From Metamycoplasma cloacale (lineage in GTDB: Bacteria > Bacillota_I > Bacilli_A > Mycoplasmatales > Metamycoplasmataceae): a stretch of 64,000 nucleotides of DNA. Each line of letters opens with the position of its first letter. Position 1 is the first letter of the stretch. The stretch covers positions 186,001 through 250,000 of the forward strand of contig NZ_LR215049.1 in assembly GCF_900660735.1 (NCBI RefSeq). Reading direction: 5' to 3'. Made by a program: the position numbers and the translations under genes. The notes below the pieces were generated by a model. That model ran no database searches and was not told the origin of the DNA. It saw nothing but the letters and a program-made list of their open reading frames with translations. Below, piece by piece: positions 10,402 through 22,640 of the stretch.

Positions 10402-11352
10402 ATGGAATTATATGAAAAAAGAGAAAAATATAATGATGGCTTTTTAAAGGTTTCTGAATTACATAGTATTTATTATCAAGAATTTGGTAATCCAAATGGT
10501 ACTCCAATTGTGTTTGTTCATGGAGGTCCGGGAGGAGGATGTTCTGATTCATCATCACAATTTTTTGATCATAATTATTATAGAATTATTTTATTTGATC
10601 AAAGAGGATGTGGAAAAAGTATTCCGAGTGCAGAAATTAGAGAAAATACCACTTGAGAATTAGTTGAAGATATGGAGAAATTACGTAAATTTCTTAATAT
10701 TGATCAATGAATTTTATTTGGTGGGTCTTGAGGCTCTACGTTAAGCTTGATTTATGCAATTAATTATCCACAAAACGTTAAAGCGATGATTTTAAGAGGA
10801 ATCTTTTTAGGTAGAAAGCAAGATCAATCTTATTTATATCAACAAGGTGCTTCTTGATATTTTCCAGAGGAATATGAAGAATTTGCCTCATTTGTAAAAC
10901 CAAACGAAAGACACAACTTGATTAATTCATATCATAAGTATTTAAATTCAGACAATTTAGATATTGCAATGCAAGCGGCATATCGTTGAGCTAAATGAGA
11001 ACTGGGTTTAATTACTTTAGAAAAAACTCCATTTTTAGAAGAGATTTTGAGCGATAGAAAAGCTAATCTTGAACTAGCAAGATTGGAAAATCACTATTTT
11101 GTTAATAACATTTTTATTAAAGATGATAACTATATATTAAACAATGTTAATAAAATTGAAAATATAAAAACAATTATTGTTCATGGTAGATATGATATGG
11201 ATTGCGTTCCTGAAGGTGCATATTTATTATATAAACAATTAAAAAACGCAAAATTGAATTTTATTCCAGCAAGCGGTCATAGCTCACGTGAACCTTTAAT
11301 TGCATCGGCATTAGTAGATGCTACAGAAGAATTAAAAAATATGAATTTTTAA
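10402..11352 (+). CDS. pip: Proline iminopeptidase (alpha/beta hydrolase)
   Basis: A 316-residue protein. VFVHGGPGGGCSD forms the oxyanion loop, FDQRGCGKS follows, GGSWGSTL holds the nucleophile serine, GRYDMDCVP the catalytic Asp and ASGHSSRE the catalytic His. These are the standard features of family S33 prolyl aminopeptidases, which release N-terminal proline from peptides. The length matches the family. AAAGGATAAATT before the ATG overlaps the end of the SGNH gene, so the two are coupled. It likely supports amino-acid scavenging. Confidence 0.93.
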
Positions 11353-11408
11353 TTATTTAAAATATAATATATTCAATATATTATTTAAAAGAAAATTAGG
11401 AGATAAAA

Positions 11409-11615
11409 GTGAAAACAAAAACATTAGCACTAATAGGTTTAATTGGAACATTCTTTTTCATTATTCCGGGTTTAATTTTTAATATTATTTTAACAATTAG
11501 ACTATACGACAAAAAGAAAACTCCACATTGATTTTTATTGTTAATTGGTTTATTTTTACCAATCTTAGCAATTGTAATCGATATTTTGATTTTAGTTGAC
11601 GAGAAAAACAACTAG
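11409..11615 (+). CDS. Small membrane protein, 68 aa
   Basis: A short gene starting at GTG with AGGAG 7 bp upstream. It encodes two hydrophobic segments (about residues 6-27 and 38-60) joined by a basic loop, YDKKKTPHW. A TGA is read as Trp. No family is recognised, although PLD-nuclease-like or superinfection-immunity-type two-helix proteins have similar size. It ends in a clear terminator, which supports it being real. Confidence 0.65.
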
Positions 11616-11629
11616 TATTTCAATCAAAA

Positions 11630-11653
11630 AACAGCGATTTTCGTTGTTTTTTT
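11630..11653 (+). terminator. Rho-independent terminator
   Basis: 8-bp stem AACAGCGA/TCGTTGTT (one G-T pair) with a three-base loop, then a T run. Confidence 0.8.
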
Positions 11654-11678
11654 ATCTAATAATATATAACGGAGAATT

Positions 11679-13847
11679 ATGAATCAATCAATTATTAATG
11701 TATCTAAGAAATTAAATATAACAGTTAATCAAGTAGAAACTGTTTTAAAATTATTACAAGAAGGTGCAACAATACCTTTTATTGCACGTTATCGTCAAGG
11801 TCAAACTAATGGTTTGAACGAAGAACAAATTAGTGCAATCGCTGAATTATATGAATATGATTTAGAATTAACTAAAAGAAAAGAATATGTTCTTAATATA
11901 TTAACTGAAAAACAATTGCTAACAAATGAATTGAAACAAAAAATTTGGAACGCAGAAACAAAACAAGAAGTCGAAAACATCTACGAACCATTTAAAATTG
12001 GTAAAAAGACAAAAGCGTCAGAAGCAATTGAACTAGGTTTAGATCCACTGGCAAAGAAAATTGAAACTGAAACAAGTGATAAATTTAATGTCTTTAAAGA
12101 AGCTGAAAAATATCTATCTGATAAACTACCAACAGTTGATGAAGTTTTATTGCAAACTAAGTATATTATTGCTCAAGATATTTCACAAGATATAGCAACT
12201 CGTGAATATATTAAAAATGAATTAATGAAGTTCGGTGTAATTAAAACTCAATTAAAGAAAAACGCCGAGGATGAAAAAGAAGTCTTTAAACAATATTACG
12301 ATTACAGCGAAAAAGTTAAAACAATTCCTAACCACAGAATTTTAGCAATTACCCGTGGTGAGGATAAAAAAATTCTTTCATATGATATTGAATTCAATGA
12401 AAAGAAAATTTTATATGACTTGAATCAAAAATATTTCATTAATAAAAGAACTGCATTTATTATGCGTGAAGCATTGGAAGATGCAATTAAAAGATTATTA
12501 ATTCCATCAATTATTCGTGAAATTAAGACAGATTTATTTTTAAGGGCAGAAAAAGATGCTATCAATATTTTTGCTTTAAATTTAGAGAATATGTTATTAG
12601 CTCCTGCGATTAAGAATAAAAAAATTATGGCCATTGATCCCGCTTATGTAAATGGTTGCAAAATTGCTATTTTAGACGAAAATGGTAAATTTCTTACAAA
12701 GGATTTAATATTTCCAAATGCACCTAAAAAAGATTGAAAACAATCTTCAATTATTGTAAATAAATTACTAAATGAATACAAAATAGATATAGTTGTAATT
12801 GGAAATGGTACCGCAAGTCGTGAAACTGAAGAATTTATTAAATCATTAATTAATTGAAGAAAAAATAATAACTATCCAGATGAAAATATTCAATGCGCCA
12901 TTGTTTCAGAAGTTGGTGCATCTGTTTATTCAGCATCAAAGATTGCTCAAGAGGAATTCCCTAATTTTTCTGTTGAAGAAAGAAGTGCTGTCAATATTGG
13001 AAGAAGATTTCAAGATCCATTAAATGAATTAATAAAAATTGATCCTAAATCAATTGGTATTGGTCAATATCAACATGATGTTAATCAAAAAGAATTGAAT
13101 AATCAATTAAGATTTAAAACAGAAAAAATTGTAAACCTAGTTGGTGTTGATTTAAATACGGCAACTAAAGTCATTCTTTCATATATTTCTGGTTTATCAA
13201 ATACTATTGCTGAAAATATTGTCAAATATCGTGAAGAAAACGGTAAGTTCACTGATAGAAAGCAATTAAAAGAAGTTAAAGGATTGGGGCCTAAAGCATT
13301 TGAACAATCAGTAGGTTTTTTAAGAATCTATGATTCAAATATTTTCTATGATCGTACAAATATTCACCCTGAATCATATAAATTAGCTGATTTGTTAGTT
13401 AAAAAGTTGAATATTGATTTAAAAGACGAAAACGATATTAAAGCTAAATTGAATAATATTGATATTAAAGAACTAGCAAACCAGTTATCTTCAAATGAAT
13501 ATGATATCAATTTAATTGTTGATGCATTATTAGCACCCGGAAAAGATATTCGTGATAAAAAAGAAGGATTTATTGTTTCAGATAAGATATTAACTATTGA
13601 TGATATCCATGCTGGTTTAGAAATTAAGGGACAAATACAAAACATTACCAATTTTGGTGCGTTTGCATTTATCGGAATTAAACAAAACGTTTTAATCCAT
13701 ATCACCAACATGAAAAGACATGAAAACGATTTTATTAAACATCCAACTGATGTAATAAAAATTGGGCAAAACGTTAATATTTTAATTACAGAAGTAGAAA
13801 AAGAAAGAGATAGAATTCAAGGAAAAATTCTATGAAACAAGGATTAA
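11679..13847 (+). CDS. tex: Tex-family RNA-binding transcription accessory protein
   Basis: A 722-residue protein. The N-terminus has LLQEGATIPFIARYRQGQTNGLNE, here cited as the motif around residues 28-50, typical of Tex. The YqgF-like domain follows (IMAIDPAYVNGCKIA and later SEVGASVYSAS), then helix-hairpin-helix repeats (LNTATKVILSYISGLS, FTDRKQLKEVKGLG) and a C-terminal S1 domain (GQIQNITNFGAFAFIGI). Tex binds nucleic acid and affects transcription. ACGGAG precedes the ATG. It stands alone between two terminator-like structures. Confidence 0.95.
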
Positions 13848-13883
13848 TTTTAATTAATTTCATTAATTATCATATTCTTTATG

Positions 13884-13946
13884 TATAATATAAACATTAA
13901 AAGTAATAAATTAAATTTAACAAAGGTTGGCGCGTTGCCAGCCTTT
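13884..13946 (+). promoter_or_regulatory. nusA operon promoter and leader hairpin
   Basis: TATAAT at 13884-13889 is followed by a leader containing a perfect 10-bp stem (AAAGGTTGGC at 13922 and GCCAGCCTTT at 13937, one G-T pair, loop GCGTT). Only a weak T stretch follows, so it is either a leaky attenuator or a structural leader. nusA operons are autoregulated in other bacteria, so autoregulation here is an inference. Confidence 0.5.
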
Positions 13947-13977
13947 TGTAATTAAAATGCAAAAGGAGAAAGAAAAA

Positions 13978-15567
13978 ATGCCTGCTACAGATTCAATAAA
14001 AAAAATGAAGGCACAAGCAATTTTTACAGATTTTTCAAATTTATCAAAAATTAAAAAAATTGAAAAACAAGACATTATTGAAGCATTTAAAAATGCAGTT
14101 TTAAAAACAATTTACGATATTTATGACGAAGAAGCTGATATTGAATTCATTATCAACGAAGCTGAATGCGAATTTGCTGTAATTAATAAAAACAAACAAG
14201 TTGTTCCAGATCCAGTATCAACTGATGATATGGATTTATTGGCTAGATGTGTTGAAATTCCATTGTCTATTGCGCAAACTATTGATAAAAACGCAAAACT
14301 TGATTCAACTATTGCTGAAGAAATTGACTTTGAAGAATTTATGAAAAAAGATTTCACAAGAATTCAATCAATTTTTAATCAATCAATTAGAGAATTAGAG
14401 AAAAATGCAATATACAATAAATATTTATCAAAAGTTGGTCAAGTTGTTAAAGCTAAATTTATATCTTCAAATGCAAACGGAATTATGTTAGAACTTGAAG
14501 ATATGACTACCGCATTTATGCCGATTTCTGCAAGTAATAAACGTTTATTGAATACATTGAAATTAGGAAATTGAATTGATGTTTTCATTGATAAAGTTGT
14601 TGAAGATAGCAAATATGCACAAGTTGTTGTATCTTCAATCGACACAAAGATTTTAATGAATTTATTAAACAAAGAAATTCCAGAAATTGCACAAGGAATT
14701 ATTGAAGTAGTTAACATTGCAAGAATTTCTGGTGAAAGATCCAAAATTTGCATTAGAAAATCAGAAAATGCTCCAGTTGGAATTGAAGAAATTGGATCAA
14801 TTATTGGTGCAAATGCTTCTAGAATTGAAGCTATTTCAAGACAATTGAATAATGAAAAAATTGATGTTGTTTTATACACAGATGATTTAAAACAATTAAT
14901 TATAAATGCATTAAGTCCAGCTAAAGTAATTGATGTTATTGAAAAGAAGGGTGAAGGAAAATATCCATCATTCACTGTTATAGTTCCTACTTTACAACAC
15001 ACATTAGCAATTGGTAGAAAAGGTCAAAACGTTTCACTAGCAACTGAATTAACTAAAGCAAAAATTGACATCATCAGTCAAAAAGAGGCCGACGAAAAAG
15101 GAATTTCATATAACTTTGATCACGGAAACATTACAGCAGAAGAAATTCAAAATCTATCAGATGGCAAAAAATTACAATCTAACTTCAAAAGAAAAAGAGC
15201 TACAAATTCAACTCCAAAAGCAAGTTCAATCTTTGATTCAGCTATTGATATGTCAGAATTTGAAGATGAAATTGCTGAATTACGTTCAAAAGTTGTAAGT
15301 TCAGATAGTTTTGAAAGACAAATATTAGGTGATTCATATTATGACAATGAAAGCTTTAACGAAACACTTGAACAAGTTAAAAAAGAATTTGATGAAGATG
15401 AAAACAATGGTTTAACTGAATTTGATAATGAACCATTCTCACAAGATTTAACTGAAGATTATGAAAAAATTGCTTCAACTAAATTGAAAGATTTTAAAGA
15501 AGATAAAGAATTAACCTTTGGTCTAGAAGGTATCGATTTAAGCGATTTAGAAGATGAAGACTGATAG
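13978..15567 (+). CDS. nusA: Transcription termination/antitermination factor NusA
   Basis: A 529-residue protein; start chosen at the ATG with AAAGGAG 11 bp upstream, since an earlier ATG would sit in the leader hairpin. The N-terminal RNA-polymerase-binding domain (IIEAFKNAVLKTI) is followed by S1 (GQVVKAKFISSNANGI) and two KH domains: APVGIEEIGSIIGANASRI and AIGRKGQNVSLATELT. The tail from about residue 385 is strongly acidic and looks disordered, unlike the AR repeats of proteobacteria. It binds RNA polymerase and modulates pausing and termination. It heads the operon and overlaps ylxR by 14 bp. Its last sense codon is TGA (Trp) directly before TAG. Confidence 0.96.
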
Positions 15568-15859
15568 AAATTATTCGCGTAAATCAATTGTGGATAACCA
15601 AATATATCCAATTGATCAATTGATTAGATTTAATAAAAATAAATTTAATGTAATCAGTTTTGATGAATTTAAAAATTTAGAAGGTCGCGGTGCTTATTGT
15701 TTAATTAATGAAGAACAAATTAAAGTTTTGTTTAAAAAAAGATTGTTAAACAAAGCATTTCGCCAAAATATAGACCAAGAAATTTATAATAATATACAGA
15801 AAGAGGTGGAAGAATGGCTAGTAAAAACGGGAAAAAAAGAATCTCAAACGTTGATGTAA
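15554..15859 (+). CDS. ylxR: YlxR-family RNA-binding protein
   Basis: A 101-residue protein with [13 protein letters not shown] and a basic stretch [14 protein letters not shown], matching the GRGAYvc...KR.L.raFr core of YlxR (DUF448). The conserved position between nusA and infB supports the assignment. The N-terminal RxC motif of many homologues is not seen. It overlaps both neighbours (14 bp with nusA, 46 bp with infB). Family members bind RNA and influence transcription; no specific role can be inferred here. Confidence 0.88.
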   Translation: MKTDRNYSRKSIVDNQIYPIDQLIRFNKNKFNVISFDEFKNLEGRGAYCLINEEQIKVLFKKRLLNKAFRQNIDQEIYNNIQKEVEEWLVKTGKKESQTLM

Positions 15860-17631
15860 TCAAACAGCAATTGAGTGCTGGAGAAACAAAACTAGATGAT
15901 GGAATTTTCATTTTTCATGGTCCTTTAACTGTTTCGGAATTCGCAGAGAAAATCAAGAAAACTCCAGCAATGATTCTTACTCATTATTTCAAAAAAGGTG
16001 TGGTTAAAACAATCAATACATCTTTAAGTGAAGAAGAAATTGCTGAATTATGTTTAGAATACAATTTAGATTTCAAAAAATCAGAAAATGTTAATGCTCA
16101 AAATTTATTTGACAATCTAGAAATTATTGACAATCCAAATGATTTAGTTAAAAGAGCTCCAATTGTTACAATTATGGGACATGTCGATCATGGTAAAACA
16201 ACATTGATTGATTGCATTAGAAAATCACATGTTCAAGAGACGGAATTTGGTGGAATTACTCAACATACCGGAGCATATCAAATTACACATAATAACGAAA
16301 AAATAACTTTCCTTGATACGCCAGGGCATGAAGCATTTACCGAAATGAGAAGTCGTGGTGCAAAAGTAACTGATATTGTTATTATTGTTGTAGCAGCGGA
16401 TGACGGAGTAAAACCTCAAACAGTTGAAGCAATTGATCATGCTAAAGCAGCAAATGTTCCGATTATTGTGTTTGTGAACAAAATGGATAAAGAACATAAG
16501 GATATAGAAAAACTAAAATCTCAATTAACAGAACATGATATTGTATGTGAAGAATGAGGTGGAAATGTTCCTTTTGTTTACGGTTCTGCTTTATTAAAAC
16601 AAGGTGTTGATGAACTACTAGAAACAATTGAATTGCAAGCTGAAATACTTGAATTAAGAGCTAATTTAAATAGAGATCCAATTGGAACCATTATTGAATC
16701 AAAAATTGATAAAGGTATGGGTGTTGTTTCAACAATTATTGTTCAAAATGGAACATTATTACCACGTGATTTTATAGTAGCTGGTGGTCAATATGGAAAA
16801 ATTAGAAACCTATATTCAATGGAAGGCAAAGTTATTGAAAAAGCATTACCTGGAACTCCATGCATTATTACTGGATTAAATTCAAACCCTCAAGCAGGTG
16901 ATCGTTTTGTGGTTATTAGTGATGAAAAATTTGCTAAAAAACTAGCAGACGATAAAGCATATTTAGATAAACAAAAAGAATTAAACGAAAAAAATATTTC
17001 AATTATTGATGAAAATACAAAATCAATTAATGTAATTATTAAAACAGACGTTCACGGAACTGCTGAAGCAATTAAAAACACAGTTGCAAAAATTAAAAAT
17101 GACGAAGTTGTTGTTAATGTTATTAGATCAACAGCAGGTGAAATTACTAAAGCAGATATTTTATTAGCCGAAGCTTCTAAAGCAAGAATTTATGCTTTTA
17201 ATAACACATCAATTAACGCTGATGTTAAATCATTGGCTGATTCAAAAAATATTAAGATTTTGAATCACAACGTTATTTATAAAATCGTTGAAGAATTAGA
17301 AAGATTAATTAAAACTTTAAAAGAACCAGTTTATGAAGAAAAACTAATCGGTGAAGCACTTATTTTACAAATATTCTTTTACTCAAAAGTCGGAAGTATT
17401 GCTGGATGTAAAATGTTAAGCGGTCAAGCAAAAGAATTGTGTAAAGTTGAAGTTGTAAGACGTGACAAAACTATTTTTAAAGGAACAATTGATTCTCTAA
17501 AAAGAGAAAAAAATGATGTTAAAGTTGTTGAAAAAGGGTTTGAATTTGGAACTCACATCAAAGACTTTGATAAAATAGAAGTAGATGATATATTAAAATT
17601 TTATGAGGATGTATTAAAAGAAGATGAATAA
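15814..17631 (+). CDS. infB: Translation initiation factor IF-2
   Basis: A 605-residue GTPase that brings initiator tRNA to the 30S subunit. GHVDHGKTT (G1), [10 protein letters not shown] (switch I), DTPGHEAF (G3) and NKMD (G4) are all present. Domain IV starts around GEALILQIF and includes VAGCK-type IAGCKML. The N-terminal region is short, as usual in mollicutes. AGAGGTGG precedes the ATG, which lies inside ylxR. A TGA in the G domain (16555) is Trp. The stop overlaps rbfA by 8 bp. Confidence 0.97.
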
Positions 17632-17953
17632 AATTAATCACGAAAGAAAAACTAGTCTATTAATGAAATTAGTAGGAGAAAGTTTTTATGAGTTACAAGA
17701 TTTCAATGTAACTAACATAGCAATCAACGATGTTATTTTATCAACTGATGGATCACATGCTAAGATCTATATCACCTTGTTTAAAGATAAAGAAAGATAT
17801 TTTGAGAAAATCACAAAAATGGCACCATTTATACGTTCAGTTGTATCAAGAAACTGAAAATATAAGAAATTACCTGAATTGGAATTTCTAATCGATACAG
17901 TTGAACCAAATGCTCAACGTATTGAAAAAATTTTAAAAGAAATTAATGAATAA
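17624..17953 (+). CDS. rbfA: 30S ribosome-binding factor RbfA
   Basis: A 109-residue KH-fold protein needed for late 30S maturation. The N-terminus [16 protein letters not shown], the strand AKIYITLF and the tail [21 protein letters not shown] follow the RbfA pattern (rv...l...l...i..l.d.r....v.vt.V..s.D...a.vyvs... and P.L.F..D). One TGA is Trp at 17855. It lies between infB and mnmG with 8-bp overlaps on both sides. Confidence 0.9.
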
Positions 17954-19787
17954 AATTAACCAATTCGATGCCATTGTTATTGGTGGGGGACATGCAGGAA
18001 TTGAAGCGACATATGCTCTTGCTAAAAGAAATTTTAAAGTTGCTTTGATTACATTGAATAAAAACAAATTAGCAATGTTACCATGTAATCCTTCAATAGG
18101 TGGATCAGCAAAAGGGATTATTACTCGTGAAATCGATGCTCTTGGAGGTGTTCAAGGGCTTTTTGCTGATAAATCTATGATTCAAATCAAAATGTTAAAC
18201 ACTTCAAAAGGTCCAGCAGTATGATCATTACGTGCTCAAATTGATAAAGAAAAATATTGTCAAATAATTTTAGAAGATATATCAAAACAACCCAACATCA
18301 CATTAATCGAAGATGAAGTTGCCGATTTAATTGTTGATAATAAAAAATGTTATGGTGTTCAAACTAATGGACATGGAAATATTTATGCAAATGTAGTTGT
18401 TATGACAACTGGTGTTTATATGAATTCACGGATTTTGAGGGGTGAATCAATTAAATACGATGGTCCAGATGGAGAAAAAAGATCGATTACATTGTCAGAA
18501 AATCTAAGAAAATATGGTTTTGATGTTTTTAGATTAAAAACTGGAACTCCATGTCGGATTTACACAGATAGTATTGATTTTTCAAAAGTTGAAAAAGAAA
18601 TGCTTGATAAAAACGAATTGTCATTCTCTTCTAAATCAGGTATTAAATTAGATGAACAAACTTGTTGTTATTTAACACATACAACTGCTAAAACTAAAGA
18701 AATTATTTTAAAAAACTTAAATCGCAGTTCATTATATTCAGGAATCATTGTCGGAGTTGGTCCGAGATATTGTCCATCTGTTGAAGATAAGATTGTGAGA
18801 TTTCAAGACAAAGAAACTCATCACATTTTCTTTGAACCAGAAACACTAGCTGGTGATATCATGTACATCAATGGTCTATCTACATCAATGCCAGAAGATG
18901 TTCAATATGAAATGATTAAATCAATTCCAGGATTAGAAAATGCGCGTGTTCAAAAATATGGTTATGCAATTGAATATGATGCAATAAATCCAATGGATTT
19001 AAAGAAATCACTTGAGTCAAAAATTCTAGAAAACTTCTTTTCTGCTGGTCAACCAAACGGAACAAGTGGATATGAAGAAGCTGCTGCTCAAGGATTGATT
19101 GCTGGAATTAATGCAGCTAATAAATTAGATAATATGCCAGCAATGGAATTAAAACGTAGCGATAGCTATATTGGTGTTTTAATTGATGATATTGTTACTA
19201 AAGGAACAACAGAACCATATCGTATGCTGACATCACGTGCTGAATATCGTTTATTATTAAGAAACGATAACGTTGATCAAAGATTATCAGAATATGCTTT
19301 CCAAAATAAAATGATTACAGAAAGTGAATATAATGACGTTGTTCGTAAATACGAGATTATCAATAATAAAATTAATGAATTAAAAGATACATATTTATCA
19401 GCTAATTCAGAAGTAGCTAAAAAATATCAATTATTAAATGGTATTTCAATGTTAAAAGCATTAGCTAATCCGTTAGTTGATCCTAAAGAAATCTTAAACG
19501 ATTTTCCATATATCGACGAAATAACTATTCAAGTTAGATTATTTGGATATCTAAAAAAACAAGAATCATTCGCTGATAAAATGAATCGTTTAGAAAAATT
19601 AAAATTACCTGAAGATATTAATTATTGAGAAGTTGAAAACTTAGCCATTGAAGCGCGTCAAAAATTAGATAAAATTAGACCAACAACAATCGGTCAAGCT
19701 TCAAGAATTTCAGGTATTAATCCTTCTGATATTCAAATGTTAATGTATTACTTAAACAACAAAAGACATTCAAGTAATGAAGATTAA
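17946..19787 (+). CDS. mnmG: tRNA uridine-5-carboxymethylaminomethyl modification enzyme MnmG
   Basis: A 613-residue FAD protein that with MnmE modifies U34 of certain tRNAs. The Rossmann motif [11 protein letters not shown] is at residues 11-21. [19 protein letters not shown] with the cysteine pair region, [29 protein letters not shown] and the C-terminal [12 protein letters not shown] and [14 protein letters not shown] are all present. The length matches the family. It overlaps rbfA (8 bp) and rlmH (11 bp). mnmE is not in the window. Confidence 0.97.
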
Positions 19788-20208
19788 TATTGTTGCGATT
19801 GGTTCATTAACTAAAGAATATCAAAGTTTATACAATGAATATATCAAACGTATTAACTTCTTTGCTTCAATTAATTTAATTGAAATTAAAGAAATTAATG
19901 AAACTAATATTGCATTAAAAGTTCAAAAAGAAACAAAATTGATTTTAGAAAAAATTCCAAAGAATTCAAAAGTAATTTATTTGAGTTTAAGAGGAAAAAA
20001 ATGTAATAGTGAAGAATTCTCTGCTCTATTAATTGAAGACAATATTACCTTTGTAATCGGTGGAAGCAATGGTGTTGATGAAAGTGAATTTCATAACAAA
20101 TTATGTTTCTCAGACTTAACATTTCCTCATCAATTATTTAGAGTAATGTTAGTTGAACAAATCTATCGTGGATTTACAATTAAGAACAATATTAAATATC
20201 ATAAGTAA
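19777..20208 (+). CDS. rlmH: 23S rRNA pseudouridine-1915 N3-methyltransferase RlmH
   Basis: A 143-residue SPOUT methyltransferase. [13 protein letters not shown] is the S-adenosylmethionine-binding knot, and the C-terminus [18 protein letters not shown]...YHK is diagnostic for RlmH. It modifies Psi1915 in helix 69 of 23S rRNA. It closes the nusA-to-rlmH operon and is followed by a terminator. Confidence 0.95.
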   Translation: MKINIVAIGSLTKEYQSLYNEYIKRINFFASINLIEIKEINETNIALKVQKETKLILEKIPKNSKVIYLSLRGKKCNSEEFSALLIEDNITFVIGGSNGVDESEFHNKLCFSDLTFPHQLFRVMLVEQIYRGFTIKNNIKYHK

Positions 20209-20211
20209 TTA

Positions 20212-20240
20212 AAAAAACAAGCCCTCTAAAGCTTGTTTTT
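20212..20240 (+). terminator. Bidirectional terminator after rlmH
   Basis: AACAAGC/GCTTGTT stem extended by A/T runs on both sides, lying between the convergent rlmH and the minus-strand membrane protein gene. It could act on both strands. Confidence 0.75.
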
Positions 20241-20245
20241 TGTTT

Positions 20246-21142
20246 TTATTCATTTGTTGTTTTGATATATGACAAAGTAATTTCGTTTTGAAAACGAAGA
20301 GATTCAACCACGTTGTTGTTCAAAGGATTGATTTTAATTCACGTTTTAATAACAAATGAGTTATCAATCATTCCTTCTGCTAGGAAATTAGTTTTATGTT
20401 CTTTGTCATATTCTTCAATTAAGGTAATAAGATTTTTAAAGTAATTATTTAAAGCAAAAGCCGGAGCGCCATTTTTTAAATCGTTGTAAAAATATGTATT
20501 ATTTTCTTCAATGACAGCAGTATAAACAAATTCAATAAATTGCATTTGTTTAATTACTTTAAATGGAACAGTTCCGTCGTTTGGAAAATCAGCAACGTTT
20601 GATGTTTTTAGATATTCACTAAAGAAGTCAAATAGATTTATTTCAAAGAATTTTGTATCGTTTTCATTGTTAATTGATATTGTTTCTGAGTTAGTATGAT
20701 TCTTTTTTCAACTTTCTTCTCAGAAGTTCTTTAATTTACTTGCGGTGTTGTTAATAAAATAAGGATTAAATTCATATTTAATTAAAGGTAATTCTTGTTT
20801 AAAACTTTTATTAGTTTCAAGTTTTCTTTTATTTTCATTAAATACGATATCAGCGATGTTATTTTCTTTAACACCAATGGTTAATGTGTATTTTTCGCTA
20901 TTATTTTCAAGAGTTTCTTTACTTTCATTAATAACAATATTTTCTAATTTCTCTTGGATTAATTCTTTTGAAGCTGAATATTGATGTTTTCTACTATTGT
21001 AATTCAAACCAAAAGGAATTGCAACAACTGCAACACCACCTGCTATTAATGTAGTTAGCATTATTGATGTTAATGCAATATTTTTTTTGTTTTTAGGTTT
21101 TTTAACTTGAATATTTTCTTGTTTATTTTCATCGTTATTCAT
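20246..21142 (-). CDS. Unrecognised membrane-anchored protein, 298 aa
   Basis: The protein has a basic N-terminal cytoplasmic stretch (KKPKNKKN) and one membrane segment at about residues 24-46, followed by a Lys/Glu/Asn-rich extracellular domain of about 250 residues. There is no lipobox cysteine and no family I recognise. TGA codons are read as Trp, and the stop is TAA at 20246-20248. It overlaps the end of the double-kinase-like gene by 8 bp and is the last gene of the gyrB run. A surface-exposed role is inferred from topology only. Confidence 0.75.
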
Positions 21143-22622
21143 ACTTACCTCTATTTAAAACAAATATTTCTTTGATTTTCTTAATATTTATACCAGCTTG
21201 TGTGTAATCTCCATTTGAAGATTTGTTATATAGATATGAGTTGAAATGGATTAAAATACGATATTTATAAAAATTCTTTGGTTCTGCCATTTCATATGCT
21301 CTTCAAAAAGAATTTTCTAAATAGCGATTGCTATTGATATGTTCAAATAAATAAGCAATATCTAAAAAGCGGTTGTTGTAGCAAGCTTTTGCTCAATTAA
21401 TAATATATAGGTTTAGAGTATCGGTGAAAAAGATATTATTTAAATTTAAGTCATTATGACAATTTGCATCAGGTTTAACTTCTTTGACTCATTGCATAAT
21501 GGTTTCTAACATTTTATCGTCATTGAAATCATTCTTTAAATCATTTATATCTATTTGTGATAGATAAGATTCAATTCGTTTATCAAAAATATAATCAGGA
21601 AACTCAACATCAGAATCATGTAATGTTCTTAATGCTCTAGCAATCGCTTTGATTTGACGGTTGTTTAAACACATTGTTGTTTCACAATTTAACCATCTTC
21701 AAATTACACGATCGTTATCTTCATATACCAAACATGGTACGAAATAGAAGTTTTCAATAGTTTTTAAATCAAGACGATTGTCAAAAGGATTACGATATTT
21801 TTGAACAATAAAACGATTGATAATTGAATAATCACGGTTTTCAAATTCCAATAATGAATCAGATATTTTATTATCGGGGGTTTTAATTTTTGAATAAGTG
21901 TGGTTGTAAGCCGCTTTATTAAAGGTTTGAATTAAGTAAACGAAATCGTCAAATTTTTCTGAATCAAGATTGAAAAACTTAATGATATCTTCTTTTTCAA
22001 TTCCTAAAAACAGATGAAGATATACAGGATCGACATATTCATAGTTATATGCAGTAAATTCAAAATCAATTAATTTAATAAAACCATATTTATTAACTAA
22101 AACATTGTGACGTTTAATGTTGTTATGACTTAAAACCATTTTATCATCTTTATATTTGTTTAAAATATCGTGATATTTTTGATCTTTGATATCATAAGTT
22201 AATCAGTTAAAGCGATCAATTTTTGCATTCATTTTTTGAAAGTTTCTAATGCAATTGAAAATTGATAATGCAATATCTTGGGTGATATTAACTTTGAATA
22301 GATCTTGACCTGGGAATCATTTTTTGATAATAAATCCGTTTTTAGCATATAAGTAATCTTTGAACATAAAAACGATTTGTTCTTCGTTTTTATAATCTAA
22401 TTCAACAAGATTTTTAGGAATTCTAATTTGTACCCATGTATCTTTTAATTTTCCAATATATGTGATGTTATGAAAACCTTCGTGAAAAAATCTCACTTGT
22501 TTTAAATCTGCAGCTACTTCTTTTCCAAAAATAGTTTCAATTTGTTTAAAAAGTTCTGATATTTGATGTTGATTATTTAATTTATGTGTGCAATGACAAA
22601 AAGTGTTGATATCTTTTTTCAT
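21135..22622 (-). CDS. Fused double choline-kinase/APH-like protein with degenerate active sites
   Basis: A 495-residue protein that appears to contain two aminoglycoside-phosphotransferase/choline-kinase-like domains in tandem. Domain 1 has LSHNNIKRHNVLV in place of HxDxxxxN, so the catalytic Asp is Asn, but keeps the metal-binding LIDFEF. Domain 2 has CHNDLNLNNIFF with the catalytic Asp, but IINWAKA in place of the DxE metal motif. Each half has thus lost a different catalytic residue. Start: the ATG at 22622 has only a weak purine-rich AGAAAGA upstream. It lies directly downstream of an intact paralogue (22641-23417). Possible roles are a regulatory partner of that kinase or a composite enzyme; both are inference. 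Confidence 0.75.
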
Positions 22623-22640
22623 AATATTCTTTCTATATAT

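Noticed and set aside
13927-13977. Upstream ATG giving a 17-residue N-terminal extension of NusA
   Set aside because: It falls in the leader hairpin and has no ribosome-binding site, while AAAGGAG stands before the ATG at 13978.
14439-15002. Open frame of 187 codons on the minus strand opposite nusA
   Set aside because: The plus strand encodes the NusA KH domains; the antisense frame reflects codon bias.
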